A stretch of 64,000 nt of DNA from Sphingosinicella terrae (GTDB lineage Bacteria > Pseudomonadota > Alphaproteobacteria > Sphingomonadales > Sphingomonadaceae), in assembly GCF_003347635.1 (NCBI RefSeq), contig NZ_QDFY01000007.1, positions 1 to 64,000 of the forward strand, given 5' to 3'. A program made the translations under genes and the position numbers. How positions within the stretch are numbered: the first letter of the stretch is position 1; each line of letters starts with the position of its first letter. The notes beneath the pieces are model-generated. The model did no database searches, had not been told where the DNA came from, and saw nothing but the letters and a program-made list of their open reading frames with translations. Of the stretch, positions 17,470-29,363 are shown in pieces.

Positions 17470-18417
17470 TCAGCCCCCGAGTCTCTCCACCACATAACGC
17501 GCCGCGGCGAGGTCCTGGACGATGCTGCCGAGCGATTTGTAGATCGTCACGTCGGTGTCGGCCCGGCGGCCGGCGAGCGTCCCGGCCATCACCTCGCCGA
17601 TCTCGCCGAGCACGTGCGAATCGTCGATGAGGCCGGCGGCCTTGGCGCGCAGGAACTCGCCGCCCTGGGCGAGCACGCCTTCGCGATGATCGGCGAAGAA
17701 GCGGGCGCGGGCGACGAGATCGTCGTCGATCTCGGCCGGCCCGGCACGGCTCGAGCCGACCGCGTTGATATGGGCGCCGTCGGCCACCCAGAGCGAGAGC
17801 AGGATCGGATCCGATGCCGCCGAGACGGTGCAGAGGATGTCGGCATCCCGAGCCGCCGCCTGCGCCGTCGGCAGGGCCTCGGCCGCGATGCCGCTGCCGC
17901 GCACGCGCTGTGCCAGCGCGGCCGCGCGCTCGGGTGCGCGGCCCCAGATGGTCACCCGCTCCAGCCGGCGGACATGCCGGATCGCCTCGACGTGGCGCCA
18001 CGCCTGCTCGCCGGTGCCGAGGATCGCCAGCCGCCGGGCGTCGGCCCGGGCGAGTGCGTCGGTCGCCGCGGCCGAGGCGGCGGCGGTCCGGATCGCGGTC
18101 AGCTCGCCCCCTTCGACGAAGGCCGCGGGGGCGCCGGTGCGGCCGTCGAACAGCACGACCACGCCCTGGTGCGAAAGTCCGCCGCGGGCGACATTGTCCG
18201 GGAAGATGCTGACCAGCTTGGCGCCGAAGCCGTCGTCGAGCATCGCCCCGGGCATGACGCCGAAGGCGCGGCCCTCGTCGAGATCGACGATGCCGCGAAG
18301 CAGCTGGCGCGTCCGGCCCGTGGAGAGGGCGATCATCGCGTCCCGCATCAGCGGGATGCAGGCCTCGTAGGAGAGGAGGCGAACGACGGCGTCGGCAGGC
18401 ACCCAGACGGGAGTCAT
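17470..18417 (-). CDS. Ornithine cyclodeaminase / mu-crystallin family protein
   Basis: 315 aa. ATG 18417 overlaps the stop of the upstream BASS transporter gene (ATGA). The NAD-binding Rossmann motif reads LAILGTGEQAWRHVEAI near residues 130-145, and the substrate Lys/Arg region GAKLVSIFPDN is near 66. The family covers ornithine cyclodeaminase, ketimine reductases and several amino-acid dehydrogenases, so the substrate cannot be fixed. Co-translation with a solute carrier suggests that the enzyme acts on, or is made together with, the imported compound. It is cytosolic. Confidence 0.87.
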   Translation of the reverse strand: MTPVWVPADAVVRLLSYEACIPLMRDAMIALSTGRTRQLLRGIVDLDEGRAFGVMPGAMLDDGFGAKLVSIFPDNVARGGLSHQGVVVLFDGRTGAPAAFVEGGELTAIRTAAASAAATDALARADARRLAILGTGEQAWRHVEAIRHVRRLERVTIWGRAPERAAALAQRVRGSGIAAEALPTAQAAARDADILCTVSAASDPILLSLWVADGAHINAVGSSRAGPAEIDDDLVARARFFADHREGVLAQGGEFLRAKAAGLIDDSHVLGEIGEVMAGTLAGRRADTDVTIYKSLGSIVQDLAAARYVVERLGG

Positions 18418-19310
18418 GCGACCGCCCTCGCTTCGTCTGCCCTGAGCCGCGCGCGGAACAGGCGGATGAGGATGCTGCCGTTGAGCAGCATGACGACGCC
18501 GTAGATGTTCTGCGTGACCGCCAGCGGCAGGCTGCCGAGCACGGTCAGCGTCAGGAAGATGGCGAGGCTGGCATTCTGCACGCCGACCTCGATGGCGAGG
18601 GTCATCGAGTCGCGCCGCCCGGCGCCGATCGCCCGACCGATCAGCAGCCCGGCGAGCGTGGCGAGGACGTTGAGCGTCCACATCGCCGGGCCGGCGCCGA
18701 CCAGCTGCGCCAGCACCATGTCGAGGCTGATCGCGACCGAGAAGGCGATGACCGCGACCATCAGCACGAAGGCCATCGGGCGGAGCCAATGCACCAGACG
18801 GGCCGCGGCGGCGCTCCAGTAGCGATGCACGACCATGCCGAGCGCGACCGGGACGACGGTGATCAGGAAGAGCTGCACGATCGTCTGCGGGATCGAGATG
18901 GTCGGAACGTCGCCGCCGCTGCCGAGGAAGAAGGGGATCGCCCAGCTCAGCAGGAACGGGATGCTGAACACGGTGACCAGGCTCGAGAGAGCGGTGAGGA
19001 CGACCGCGAGCGCGACATTGCCGCGGCCGACGAAGGTGAGCGCGTTGGAGGTGGTGCCGGCGGGGCAGATCGAGATGATGAAGACGCCGAGCGCGAGCTC
19101 CGGGGACAAGGGGAAGAGGAGGGCGACGGCGAGGCCCAGGATCGGCAGCAGCACGAGCTGGCCGCCCAGCCCGCCGATCACGGCCTTGCCGCCGCGCAGC
19201 ACCAGGACGAAATCCCTGAGCGCGAGGGTGAGGCCCATGCTGAACATGATCAGCATCAGGCAGGCCGGCACGAACAGGGTCTGGACGAAGCCGATGAACT
19301 GCTGAGACAT
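18414..19310 (-). CDS. Bile acid:sodium symporter (BASS) family transporter
   Basis: 298 aa with nine to ten hydrophobic segments. ATG 19310 (MSQQFIGF) is preceded by AAGGGGG; the longer open frame is read through a palindromic repeat (its extension contains GEGSERSEGG, a usual artefact of such repeats). Family motifs seen: ISICPAGTTSNALTFVGRGN in the fourth helix region and IEVGVQNASLAIFL in the second crossover region, which carry the Na+-binding polar residues. It probably imports an organic anion with sodium. It overlaps the ornithine-cyclodeaminase-family gene by 4 nt, forming a two-gene operon. Confidence 0.88.
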   Translation of the reverse strand: MSQQFIGFVQTLFVPACLMLIMFSMGLTLALRDFVLVLRGGKAVIGGLGGQLVLLPILGLAVALLFPLSPELALGVFIISICPAGTTSNALTFVGRGNVALAVVLTALSSLVTVFSIPFLLSWAIPFFLGSGGDVPTISIPQTIVQLFLITVVPVALGMVVHRYWSAAAARLVHWLRPMAFVLMVAVIAFSVAISLDMVLAQLVGAGPAMWTLNVLATLAGLLIGRAIGAGRRDSMTLAIEVGVQNASLAIFLTLTVLGSLPLAVTQNIYGVVMLLNGSILIRLFRARLRADEARAVA

Positions 19311-19335
19311 TCTTCCCCCTTCACTCCTTTCGGAT

Positions 19336-19436
19336 CCCTCCCCCTGGAGGGGGAGGGTAGGGTGGGGGGCTCGGCGGTCGAGACGTTCCGCGGGCACCGA
19401 GCACCCTCACCCTGCCCTCTCCCTCAAGGGAGAGGG
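19336..19436. repeat. REP-like element with two perfect hairpins
   Basis: A 10-bp stem with a 2-nt loop at 19336-19357 (CCCTCCCCCT/AGGGGGAGGG) and another 10-bp stem at 19415-19436 (CCCTCTCCCT/AGGGAGAGGG) border about 57 bases of GC-rich spacer. It lies between the M19 dipeptidase stop and the BASS start. It is probably a dispersed palindrome that also ends transcription of the upstream pair. Confidence 0.75.
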
Positions 19437-19444
19437 TTAGTGCG

Positions 19445-20587
19445 CTATCCCCAGACTTCCCGCGCGTAAGCGAGGAAGTTCAGGCCCATGATCTTGTCGA
19501 TCCTCGCCGCGGCATAGCCCCGCCGCTCGAGCAAGCCGATGAGGCGGTCGAACTGGCCGGGCCCGCTCAGATCCTCGACGAAGGGCAGGGTGTCCGGATT
19601 CTCGCCGGCGGCGCCGATGCCGGCGGCGCGGCGCTCGGCGATCTCCTGGCGGATGCGGGCGCGATAGGCGGCCATGTCGTCGATGCCGGTGGTGCCGCCG
19701 TCGGTGCCGATGCCGACATGGTCCTCGCCGCAGACGTTCACCGCATGATCGATATGGGCGACCACATCCTCGGCCGTGGCGACGCTGTCCGGGCTGAGGA
19801 AGGGCATGAAGTAGATGCCGACGAAGCCGCCTCGCGAGGCGACCAGCCGGAGCTCCTCGTCGGTCTTGTTGCGCGGCAGGTCGGTGAGGGCGCGGCAACC
19901 GGTGTGGTTGATCGACACCGGCCGGCTCGAGATCCGGGCCGCCTCGAGGCAGGTCCGTTGGCCGCTATGGGAGAGATCGACCATGATCCGGTTGCCGTTC
20001 AGCCGCTCGATCACCTCCCGGCCGAACGGCGTGATGCCGCGATTTTCGGAGGCCATCGATCCGTCGCCGATCCGGTTGGCGGGATTGTAGGTGAGCTGAA
20101 TGATCCGCACGCCGAGATCGGCGAAGATGTCGGCGCGCGACGCATCGTCGCCCATCATCGCGGCATTCTGGAAGCCGTAGATGATCCCGATCCGGCCGTC
20201 GCGCCGCGCGCGCTCGATGTCCGCCGCCTCGATCACCTTGAGCAGGCGATCGGGATGGGCCCGCAGCCGCGCTTCCCAGACGCCGATCTCGCGCATCGTG
20301 TGCTCGAACGGGTCCATCTCGCCGGCGACATAGCCGAGGGTGACGTTGACCGCGTCCATCCCCGAGGCACGGGCATCGTCGAGGACGCGGCGATCGATCG
20401 TGCGGGCGAGCGTCGACGCGATCGCGCCGGCCGGCCGCTCGGCATTGGGATCGTAGAAGCCGCCGAGCGCATTGACGACGAGCCTGTCCGCGGCCTCGCC
20501 CGCGGACGCCGAAGCCAAAGCGGGCACCGGCACGGCGGCGGCCGCCGCCGCTGCGGCGAGGAAGGTTCGGCGGTCGAATTCATTCAT
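19445..20587 (-). CDS. Exported membrane dipeptidase (renal dipeptidase, M19 family)
   Basis: 380 aa. ATG 20587 (MNEFDRRTFL) begins a Tat-type signal: twin Arg, a hydrophobic Ala-rich core, then ALASA. The catalytic domain has HSGQRTCLEAARISSRPVSINHTGC and HVGIGTDGG, both typical of M19 zinc dipeptidases. The first metal His-x-Asp appears replaced by VNALGGFYDP near residue 50, which is worth noting. It would hydrolyse dipeptides or cyclic imides in the periplasm. The start overlaps the stop of the upstream amidohydrolase by 8 nt (ATGAATGA), so the two are translationally coupled. Confidence 0.87.
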   Translation of the reverse strand: MNEFDRRTFLAAAAAAAAVPVPALASASAGEAADRLVVNALGGFYDPNAERPAGAIASTLARTIDRRVLDDARASGMDAVNVTLGYVAGEMDPFEHTMREIGVWEARLRAHPDRLLKVIEAADIERARRDGRIGIIYGFQNAAMMGDDASRADIFADLGVRIIQLTYNPANRIGDGSMASENRGITPFGREVIERLNGNRIMVDLSHSGQRTCLEAARISSRPVSINHTGCRALTDLPRNKTDEELRLVASRGGFVGIYFMPFLSPDSVATAEDVVAHIDHAVNVCGEDHVGIGTDGGTTGIDDMAAYRARIRQEIAERRAAGIGAAGENPDTLPFVEDLSGPGQFDRLIGLLERRGYAAARIDKIMGLNFLAYAREVWG

Positions 20588-21941
20588 CGTCGGCGGCTTC
20601 CTCAGGCGTGATCGGGCGGTAATCGGCACGGGCGAATCGACGGCCCCTTTTCACCGTCATCGTCACCGATCGGATATGGGCGATGTCGGCGGTCGGATCG
20701 CGCTCGAGCACGACGAGATCGGCCTGGCGGCCGGGGGCGATGGTGCCGAGCGCGTCGCCTTGACCGATGGTCGCGGCGCCGACGCTGGTCGCCGCCACGA
20801 TCGCCTCCATCGGTGTCAGGCCGGCGCGCGCGACGAGCAGCTCGAGCTCGTCGTGGAGAGCGGGCCAGGGCGAATCGGACGGGGCATAGCTGTCCGTTCC
20901 CGCCGACAGCGTCACGCCTGCGCGCCGGGCCTGGTCTGTCAGGCGGGCGGCGAGGTCGAGCGTGCAATAAGGCGGGCGTTCCGGCGTCGACCGGCTCTCG
21001 ACCTCGCGATAGACCCGCAGCGTCGGGTCGAGGACGATGCCGCGCTCGCGCATCGTCGCAAACAGGCGGGCCATGACGGGATCGTCGCCGCTGCGAAAGG
21101 GCTCCGGATCGATCGGGAAGCGATCGGCATAAGCCGAAGGCCGGCGATCGAGCGCCTCATAAGCGAGATAGCAGGTGTGGGAGACGACGTCCGGCCGGGC
21201 GTCGAGCACTTCGCTCGGCAGCGCCGGAAAGACCATGGCATGGACCCAGACGCGCAAGCCCTGGCGGTGGGCCTCTTCGGCGATCCGGCGCACGAGCGCG
21301 GCCGGCAGATTGGCGTAGATCTTGATCGCGGCGGCGCCGGTGCCGCGGGCCATGGCGACCGCGCGGACGAGATTGGTATCCTCGTCAACCGCCTGCGCCC
21401 AGGGCGCCTCGCCGGGGCGGTAGCCGGCGCTGACTGCCGCGGTGCGGGGGTCGGCGAAGAAGCTGGGGCCGGCCATGATCGCGGCATGAACGAGGTCTGG
21501 GCCCTCGATCTCGCCCGTCCTGGCGGCGCGGTCGAGCTCGGCGACCGAGCGCAGATCGTCGGCCATGATCCGCATGCCGGTGACGCCGCCATAGAGGGCG
21601 CGGCGCATCAGCCCTTCCGCCTGGAGCCGCCGGGGCGGCGTCGCGAGATGCTGGTGGCTGTCGATCAGGCCCGGCAGGAGGAAGCGCCCGGCGAGGTCGA
21701 TCACCTCCGCGTCCGCGAGCAGATCGGGCGTGACCTCGGAATCGGGCAGCACCCGCTCGATCCGATCGCCTCGGGTGATGACCGTCATGTCCGGACGCGG
21801 CGCGGCGCCGGTGCCGTCGATCAGAACGGCGCCGCGATAGACGCTGCGCTCCGTCGCAGCCGGCGGCGCGAACGGCGCCTGGGCCGCCGCCGGCCAAGCG
21901 ATCGAAAGCCATCCCAACAGGACCAGTCCCACACCCCGCAT
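20580..21941 (-). CDS. Exported metal-dependent amidohydrolase
   Basis: 453 aa. A Sec signal peptide of about 20 residues ends at AQA. The imidazolonepropionase-like amidohydrolase fold follows: strand RGAVLIDGTGA, the metal motif LLPGLIDSHQHLA (HxH near 95-99), VWVHAMVF and VVSHTCYL with further His ligands, and SAGTDSYAP with the catalytic Asp. Members hydrolyse amide bonds, often of Xaa-Pro or Xaa-Arg dipeptides. Coupling with the exported M19 dipeptidase supports a periplasmic peptide-scavenging pair. The exact substrate is unknown. Confidence 0.87.
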   Translation of the reverse strand: MRGVGLVLLGWLSIAWPAAAQAPFAPPAATERSVYRGAVLIDGTGAAPRPDMTVITRGDRIERVLPDSEVTPDLLADAEVIDLAGRFLLPGLIDSHQHLATPPRRLQAEGLMRRALYGGVTGMRIMADDLRSVAELDRAARTGEIEGPDLVHAAIMAGPSFFADPRTAAVSAGYRPGEAPWAQAVDEDTNLVRAVAMARGTGAAAIKIYANLPAALVRRIAEEAHRQGLRVWVHAMVFPALPSEVLDARPDVVSHTCYLAYEALDRRPSAYADRFPIDPEPFRSGDDPVMARLFATMRERGIVLDPTLRVYREVESRSTPERPPYCTLDLAARLTDQARRAGVTLSAGTDSYAPSDSPWPALHDELELLVARAGLTPMEAIVAATSVGAATIGQGDALGTIAPGRQADLVVLERDPTADIAHIRSVTMTVKRGRRFARADYRPITPEEAADDE

Positions 21942-21986
21942 GGCTGCGGCCTAGCATCGGCCCGGCATCGCGCCTAGCTCGGGCGA

Positions 21987-22742
21987 ATGTCCGACATGCC
22001 CGACCCGATTCCGGCCGCCACCCTGGTGCTGATGCGCGAAGCGCGGCGCGGCCCGCCGGAGCTGCTGGTGATGGAGCGCACCGGCCACATGGCGTTCGCG
22101 GCCGGCGCGCTCGTCTTTCCGGGCGGGCGCATCGACCCCGAGGACGAGGCCTTCGGCGCCGGCTTCGCGGACCTGCCGGATGCCGCCGCCCGGATCGCCG
22201 CGGTGCGCGAGACGATCGAGGAGACCGGGCTGGCGCCCGCGATCCGCCCGGAGATCGACGCTGCCACGGCGTGCCGGCTTCGCGCCGGGATCGAATCGGG
22301 CCGCGACCTCGCCGCCCTGCTCGCCGAGGAATCGCTCGCGATCGATCCGCACCGGCTGACGCCCTTTGCCCGCTGGTGCCCCAATTTCCGCGAGACCCGC
22401 CGCTTCGACACCTTGTTCTTCCTGGCCGAGGCGCCGGCGGAGGCGGCCGAGCCGACGGTGAGCGAGCAGGAGGCGGTGCGCGTCTTCTGGGCCGGCGCGC
22501 GCGACATCCTGGACGAGATCGAGGCGGGCCGAGCCCATGCGATATTCCCGACCCGCCGCAACCTGGAGCGTCTCGCCCGCTTCGACTCGATCGCCGAGGC
22601 GCGCGAGGATGCGGCGCGGCATCCGGTCCGCAAGATCACCCCCTGGATCGAGGACCGGCCAAGCGGGCGCTTCCTGTGCATCCCTGACGACGCCGGCTAT
22701 CCGGTGACCTGCGAACCGCTGGAAACGGCGAGGCGCAGCTGA
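21987..22742 (+). CDS. NUDIX hydrolase (NUDT19/NUDT7-like)
   Basis: 251 aa. The Nudix box is split in the way seen in the CoA-type subgroup: VFPGGRIDPED, an insertion of about 18 residues (FGAGFADLPDAAARIAA), then AVRETIEETGLAPA with the catalytic REx2EExG Glu residues. A PNFRETRRFDTLFFLAE strand follows. Likely substrates are CoA derivatives or other nucleotide diphosphates. It is cytosolic, with no signal. The start ATG 21987 has only a weak GGGCGA upstream. It is divergent from the amidohydrolase, whose start lies 45 bp away. Confidence 0.87.
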   Translation: MSDMPDPIPAATLVLMREARRGPPELLVMERTGHMAFAAGALVFPGGRIDPEDEAFGAGFADLPDAAARIAAVRETIEETGLAPAIRPEIDAATACRLRAGIESGRDLAALLAEESLAIDPHRLTPFARWCPNFRETRRFDTLFFLAEAPAEAAEPTVSEQEAVRVFWAGARDILDEIEAGRAHAIFPTRRNLERLARFDSIAEAREDAARHPVRKITPWIEDRPSGRFLCIPDDAGYPVTCEPLETARRS

Positions 22743-22800
22743 GCGGTCCTCGATCCCGGCGCCGGTTGATCCGTTTCCTCGGCGCGGCGTTTGGCATGAG

Positions 22801-23532
22801 ATGCGCCGACTGCGCCGAACGATCGTGACGCTCATCCTCCTCGGCCTGCTCGGGCTCGGGGCGCTGCTGCTCTACGGCCATGCACGCAGCCATCCCGAGG
22901 ATATGCCGTGGACGGCGCTTGACCTCACCCGGCCGGTCGGAATGTTCACCGGGCGCAAAATTGCCGACCTGGCCGACGAGGGACCGCGCTGCCAGGCGCT
23001 GCTCGACCAGGCCGGAGTCCGCTTCACCGCCCTGCCGGCGCGGGGCGGCGGGGAGCAATGCGGCTACGATCATGCGGTGAGGTTGCGGACCGACGGCGCC
23101 CTCGGCATCCGCTATTCGCCCTCTGGTCTCGGCACCAGCTGCTCGGTCGCCGCCGCCTTGGCCTTGTGGGAATGGCACGTCGTCCAGCCGGCGGCGCAGC
23201 GCCATTTCGGGAGCGAGGTCGAGCGGATCGAGCATTTCGGAAGCTATAGCTGCCGGCGTCTCTACGGGCGCGACAGCGGCGCCTGGAGCGAGCATGCGAC
23301 GGCCAATGCGGTCGACATAGCCGGCTTCGTCCTTGCCGACGGCACGAGGATCAGCGTCGTTCGCGACTGGGACGATGAGGCGGCGGCCGGCCGATTCCTG
23401 CGCGAGGTGCGCGACGGCGCCTGCGATCTCTTCGCCACCGTCCTGTCGCCCGACTATAACGAGGCGCATCGCGACCATTTCCATCTCGACCAGGCGCAGC
23501 GCGGGACGATGGGTTGGCGCGCCTGCCGGTAG
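22801..23532 (+). CDS. Extensin-like C-terminal domain protein
   Basis: 243 aa. One N-terminal membrane anchor (about 8-25, ILLGLLGLGALLLYG) is followed by an extensin-like domain: GYDHAVRLR, GTSCSVAAALALWEWHVVQPAA, SYSCRRLYGR, SEHATANAVDIAGFVLADG, and YNEAHRDHFHLD. The His/Asp pattern resembles LAS-type metallopeptidases such as D-Ala-D-Ala carboxypeptidases, so a cell-wall role is plausible. Family membership is clear; activity is unproven. A large REP-like element follows its stop. Confidence 0.88.
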   Translation: MRRLRRTIVTLILLGLLGLGALLLYGHARSHPEDMPWTALDLTRPVGMFTGRKIADLADEGPRCQALLDQAGVRFTALPARGGGEQCGYDHAVRLRTDGALGIRYSPSGLGTSCSVAAALALWEWHVVQPAAQRHFGSEVERIEHFGSYSCRRLYGRDSGAWSEHATANAVDIAGFVLADGTRISVVRDWDDEAAAGRFLREVRDGACDLFATVLSPDYNEAHRDHFHLDQAQRGTMGWRACR

Positions 23533-23548
23533 TCGCTGGGCTAGAGGC

Positions 23549-23688
23549 GATCCTCCCCTTTAAGGGGAGGGGGACCGCCCGCAGGGCGGTAGGGGGGTGT
23601 CAGCCTATCCGCCCTTGCCGAGATGAAACGGGCGCTGACACCCCTCCACCAGGCTTCGCCTGGTCCCCTCCCCTCGACGGGGAGGATC
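23549..23688. repeat. REP-like element, about 140 bp, between extensin-like gene and prfC
   Basis: Outer arms GATCCTCCCC (23549-23558) and GGGGAGGATC (23679-23688) are perfect inverted repeats. Inside are CCCCTTTAAGGGG, CCGCCC/GGGCGGT and GGTGTCAG/CTGACACC pairs, so the whole unit can fold into one long cruciform. It is a typical dispersed intergenic repeat and may end extensin-gene transcription. Confidence 0.8.
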
Positions 23689-23830
23689 AACACTGCGCCC
23701 TGCGCAGCCCTCTACAAATTTGCTGCCGAATTCCCTATCTGAAGCGCGCCGGGCGCCTGCCGGCAGGCGGCGCGGCGCATCAACGAACCACATCGAGCGT
23801 GCGACCGTGGGCGTCGCCAGGGGAAGCGAC

Positions 23831-25468
23831 GTGACGGAAGCCTTTGCCGGCGAGAGCCCGAACCGGGCCTCGGCCGAGACCGAAACCAAGGCAGGTGCCC
23901 GCAGCCCGGCCGCGCTCGAGCGGCGCACCTTCGCGATCATCTCGCATCCGGACGCGGGCAAGACGACGCTGACCGAGAAACTGCTCTTCTCGGCCGGCGC
24001 GGTCCACGAGGCCGGCGAGGTGCGCGCCCGCGGCGACCGCCGCCGCGCCCGCTCCGACTGGATGCAGATCGAGCAGCAGCGCGGCATCTCGGTGACCAGC
24101 TCGGTGATGACCTTCGAGCGCGGCAACATCCTGTTCAACCTGCTCGACACGCCGGGCCACCAGGACTTCTCCGAGGACACCTACCGCACCCTCACCGCCG
24201 TCGATTCGGCGATCATGGTGATCGACGCCGCCAAAGGCATCGAGGCGCAGACCCGCAAATTGTTCGAGGTTTGCCGCCTCAGGAACATCCCGATCGTCAC
24301 CTTCATCAACAAGGTCGACCGCGAGGGGCGCACGCCGTTCGAGCTGCTCGACGAGATCGCCGAGATGCTCCAGCTCGACGTGTCGCCGCAGAACTGGCCG
24401 ACCGGCATGGGCGGGCTGTTCCACGGCCTTTACGACCTCAGGCGCGACCGACTGCTCACGGCCGACGGCGAGGGGCGGTTCCGCTGGACCGGCGTCGCCG
24501 GTCTCGACGATCCGAAGCTGGACGATCTGCTTCCGGCCGACGCCGCCGCGTCGCTGCGCGAGGATGGCGGGCTCGCGCTCGCCGCTTATCCGCAATTCGA
24601 TCTCGACGCCTTCCGCGCCGGCGATCTCACCCCGGTCTTCTTCGGCAGCGCATTGAAGCTGTTCGGCGTCGATCCGCTGCTCGACGGCCTCGCCGAGCAC
24701 GCGCCGCCGCCGCAGGCGCAGCCGGCCCGGCCGGCGCCGGTCGAGCCGGACGAGGCGCGGGTGACCGGGTTCATCTTCAAGGTCCAGGCCAATATGGATC
24801 CCAATCACCGCGACCGGATCGCCTTCATGCGGATCTGCTCGGGCACGCTGAAGCGCGGCATGAAGCTGAACAACAGCCGCGTCGGCAAGGCCATCGCCAT
24901 CCACAACCCGATCAGCTTCTTCGCCCGCGACCGCGAGCTCGCCGAGGCGGCGCGGCCGGGCGACATCATCGGCATCCCCAACCATGGCACGCTCCGGGTC
25001 GGCGACACGCTCACCGAGAAGGGCGACCTCGCCTTCACCGGGCTTCCCGATTTCGCGCCGGAGATTTTGCGGCGCGTCCGCCTCGACGATCCGCTCAAGG
25101 TGAAGCAGATGCGCCGCGGCCTCGGCGATCTTGCCGAGGAAGGCGTGATCCGGCTGTTCAAGCCGGTGATCGGCTCGCAGTGGATCGTCGGGGTGATCGG
25201 CGAGCTCCAGCTCGACGTGCTCGCCACCCGTCTCGAGCAGGAATATGGCGTGAAGCTCGGCTTCGAGAGCAGCCCCTACGAGGTCGCACGCTGGGTCAGG
25301 TCCGACGACCCGGCCAAGCTCAAGCGCCTCGTCGAAGCCAATCGCGACCGCATCGCCGAGGATCAGGACCAGGCGCTGGTCCTGCTGATGCGCAATGCCT
25401 GGGAGCATGGCCGCTTCGCCGAGGAATGGCCGGGGATCACCTTCGCGGCAGTACGCGAGCGGCTCTGA
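23831..25468 (+). CDS. prfC: Peptide chain release factor 3 (RF3 GTPase)
   Basis: 545 aa. I chose GTG 23831, with AGGGG a few bases upstream, over the 37-codon longer frame whose extension is Arg-rich and unlike the family. The P-loop reads SHPDAGKTTLTEKLL, followed by the switch region QQRGISVTSSVM, DTPGHQDFSEDTYRTLTAVD, and the NKxD motif FINKVDREGR. The RF3-specific arrangement (ERRTFAIISHPDAGKTT, SDWMQIEQQRG) separates it from EF-G. It recycles RF1 and RF2 from the ribosome using GTP. An N-terminal tail of about 30 residues before the G domain is longer than in E. coli. It is a monocistronic-looking gene. Confidence 0.95.
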   Translation: MTEAFAGESPNRASAETETKAGARSPAALERRTFAIISHPDAGKTTLTEKLLFSAGAVHEAGEVRARGDRRRARSDWMQIEQQRGISVTSSVMTFERGNILFNLLDTPGHQDFSEDTYRTLTAVDSAIMVIDAAKGIEAQTRKLFEVCRLRNIPIVTFINKVDREGRTPFELLDEIAEMLQLDVSPQNWPTGMGGLFHGLYDLRRDRLLTADGEGRFRWTGVAGLDDPKLDDLLPADAAASLREDGGLALAAYPQFDLDAFRAGDLTPVFFGSALKLFGVDPLLDGLAEHAPPPQAQPARPAPVEPDEARVTGFIFKVQANMDPNHRDRIAFMRICSGTLKRGMKLNNSRVGKAIAIHNPISFFARDRELAEAARPGDIIGIPNHGTLRVGDTLTEKGDLAFTGLPDFAPEILRRVRLDDPLKVKQMRRGLGDLAEEGVIRLFKPVIGSQWIVGVIGELQLDVLATRLEQEYGVKLGFESSPYEVARWVRSDDPAKLKRLVEANRDRIAEDQDQALVLLMRNAWEHGRFAEEWPGITFAAVRERL

Positions 25469-25641
25469 TTTTCGGGCGCGCGGAGCCGGCGCGGATCATG
25501 CCCCGCCCGGCGACGATCCACGAGAGGCGGGGCGCCGCCGACTCGTTCCGGCGCGAAACCGACTCGGACCGGCGACGGCGTCGGAACGATCGATTCCTTT
25601 CGGGCTTCAAGCTCGATTCTCATGGCCGAGGAGGATCGCCG

Positions 25642-25887
25642 ATGAGAGCCGCCGCTTTGCCGTCCCGCTTGCTCTCGCGGATCGTCTATCATGACTCGAA
25701 ACGGACGCTGCACGTCCATTTCCGAAGCGGCACGCTCTACGTCTATCACGACGTCCCGCTCGAGGCCTATGAGGCGCTGAAGACCGCCGCATCGCCGGGA
25801 CGGCACTATAACCGCCACGTGCGCGGCCGCTACCGCTGCACCTTCGACCCGGCGCGGAAGAGGTTTCGGCCCGACGCGGCGGCGTGA
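25642..25887 (+). CDS. KTSC domain-containing small protein
   Basis: 81 aa. A strong GGAGG lies 7 nt before ATG 25642. The KTSC pattern is clear: SRIVYHDSKRTLHVHFRSGTL, then YVYHDVPLEAYEALKTAASPG, and a closing NRHVRGRY. KTSC domains also occur at the C-termini of lysyl-tRNA-synthetase-related and other proteins; their function is uncertain. The protein stands alone between prfC (174 bp upstream) and the propeller-amidohydrolase gene (157 bp downstream). Confidence 0.85.
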   Translation: MRAAALPSRLLSRIVYHDSKRTLHVHFRSGTLYVYHDVPLEAYEALKTAASPGRHYNRHVRGRYRCTFDPARKRFRPDAAA

Positions 25888-26044
25888 CCGCCCCGATCGC
25901 CGGTTGACCGGCGGCTGCCCGTTTGTAGGCAGCCGAAGCGCCTCCGCGGTTCATCGAAAAGACGGGCGTCGCGCTTGCCTGTGCGCCAGGGTTCGGGCAG
26001 CGTCCGCCGCATTTCCAGAACGCTTCAGCCGGAGAAATTCCTTC

Positions 26045-29242
<3,198 letters not shown>

Positions 29243-29363
29243 GCGGACAGGCGGCTCCGGCGCTGCGCGATGCGCATGTCCAGCTACGGGAATCTGCTCA
29301 CAAGCGCGATAGGGTTTCGGTAACCGCTGTCAGCCATACTCCTCCGACTGGGAGGGCGAGGCC

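Noticed and set aside
17322-23688. CRISPR array
   Set aside because: The repeats are single palindromic units at irregular positions with different sequences; no regular repeat-spacer pattern and no cas genes.
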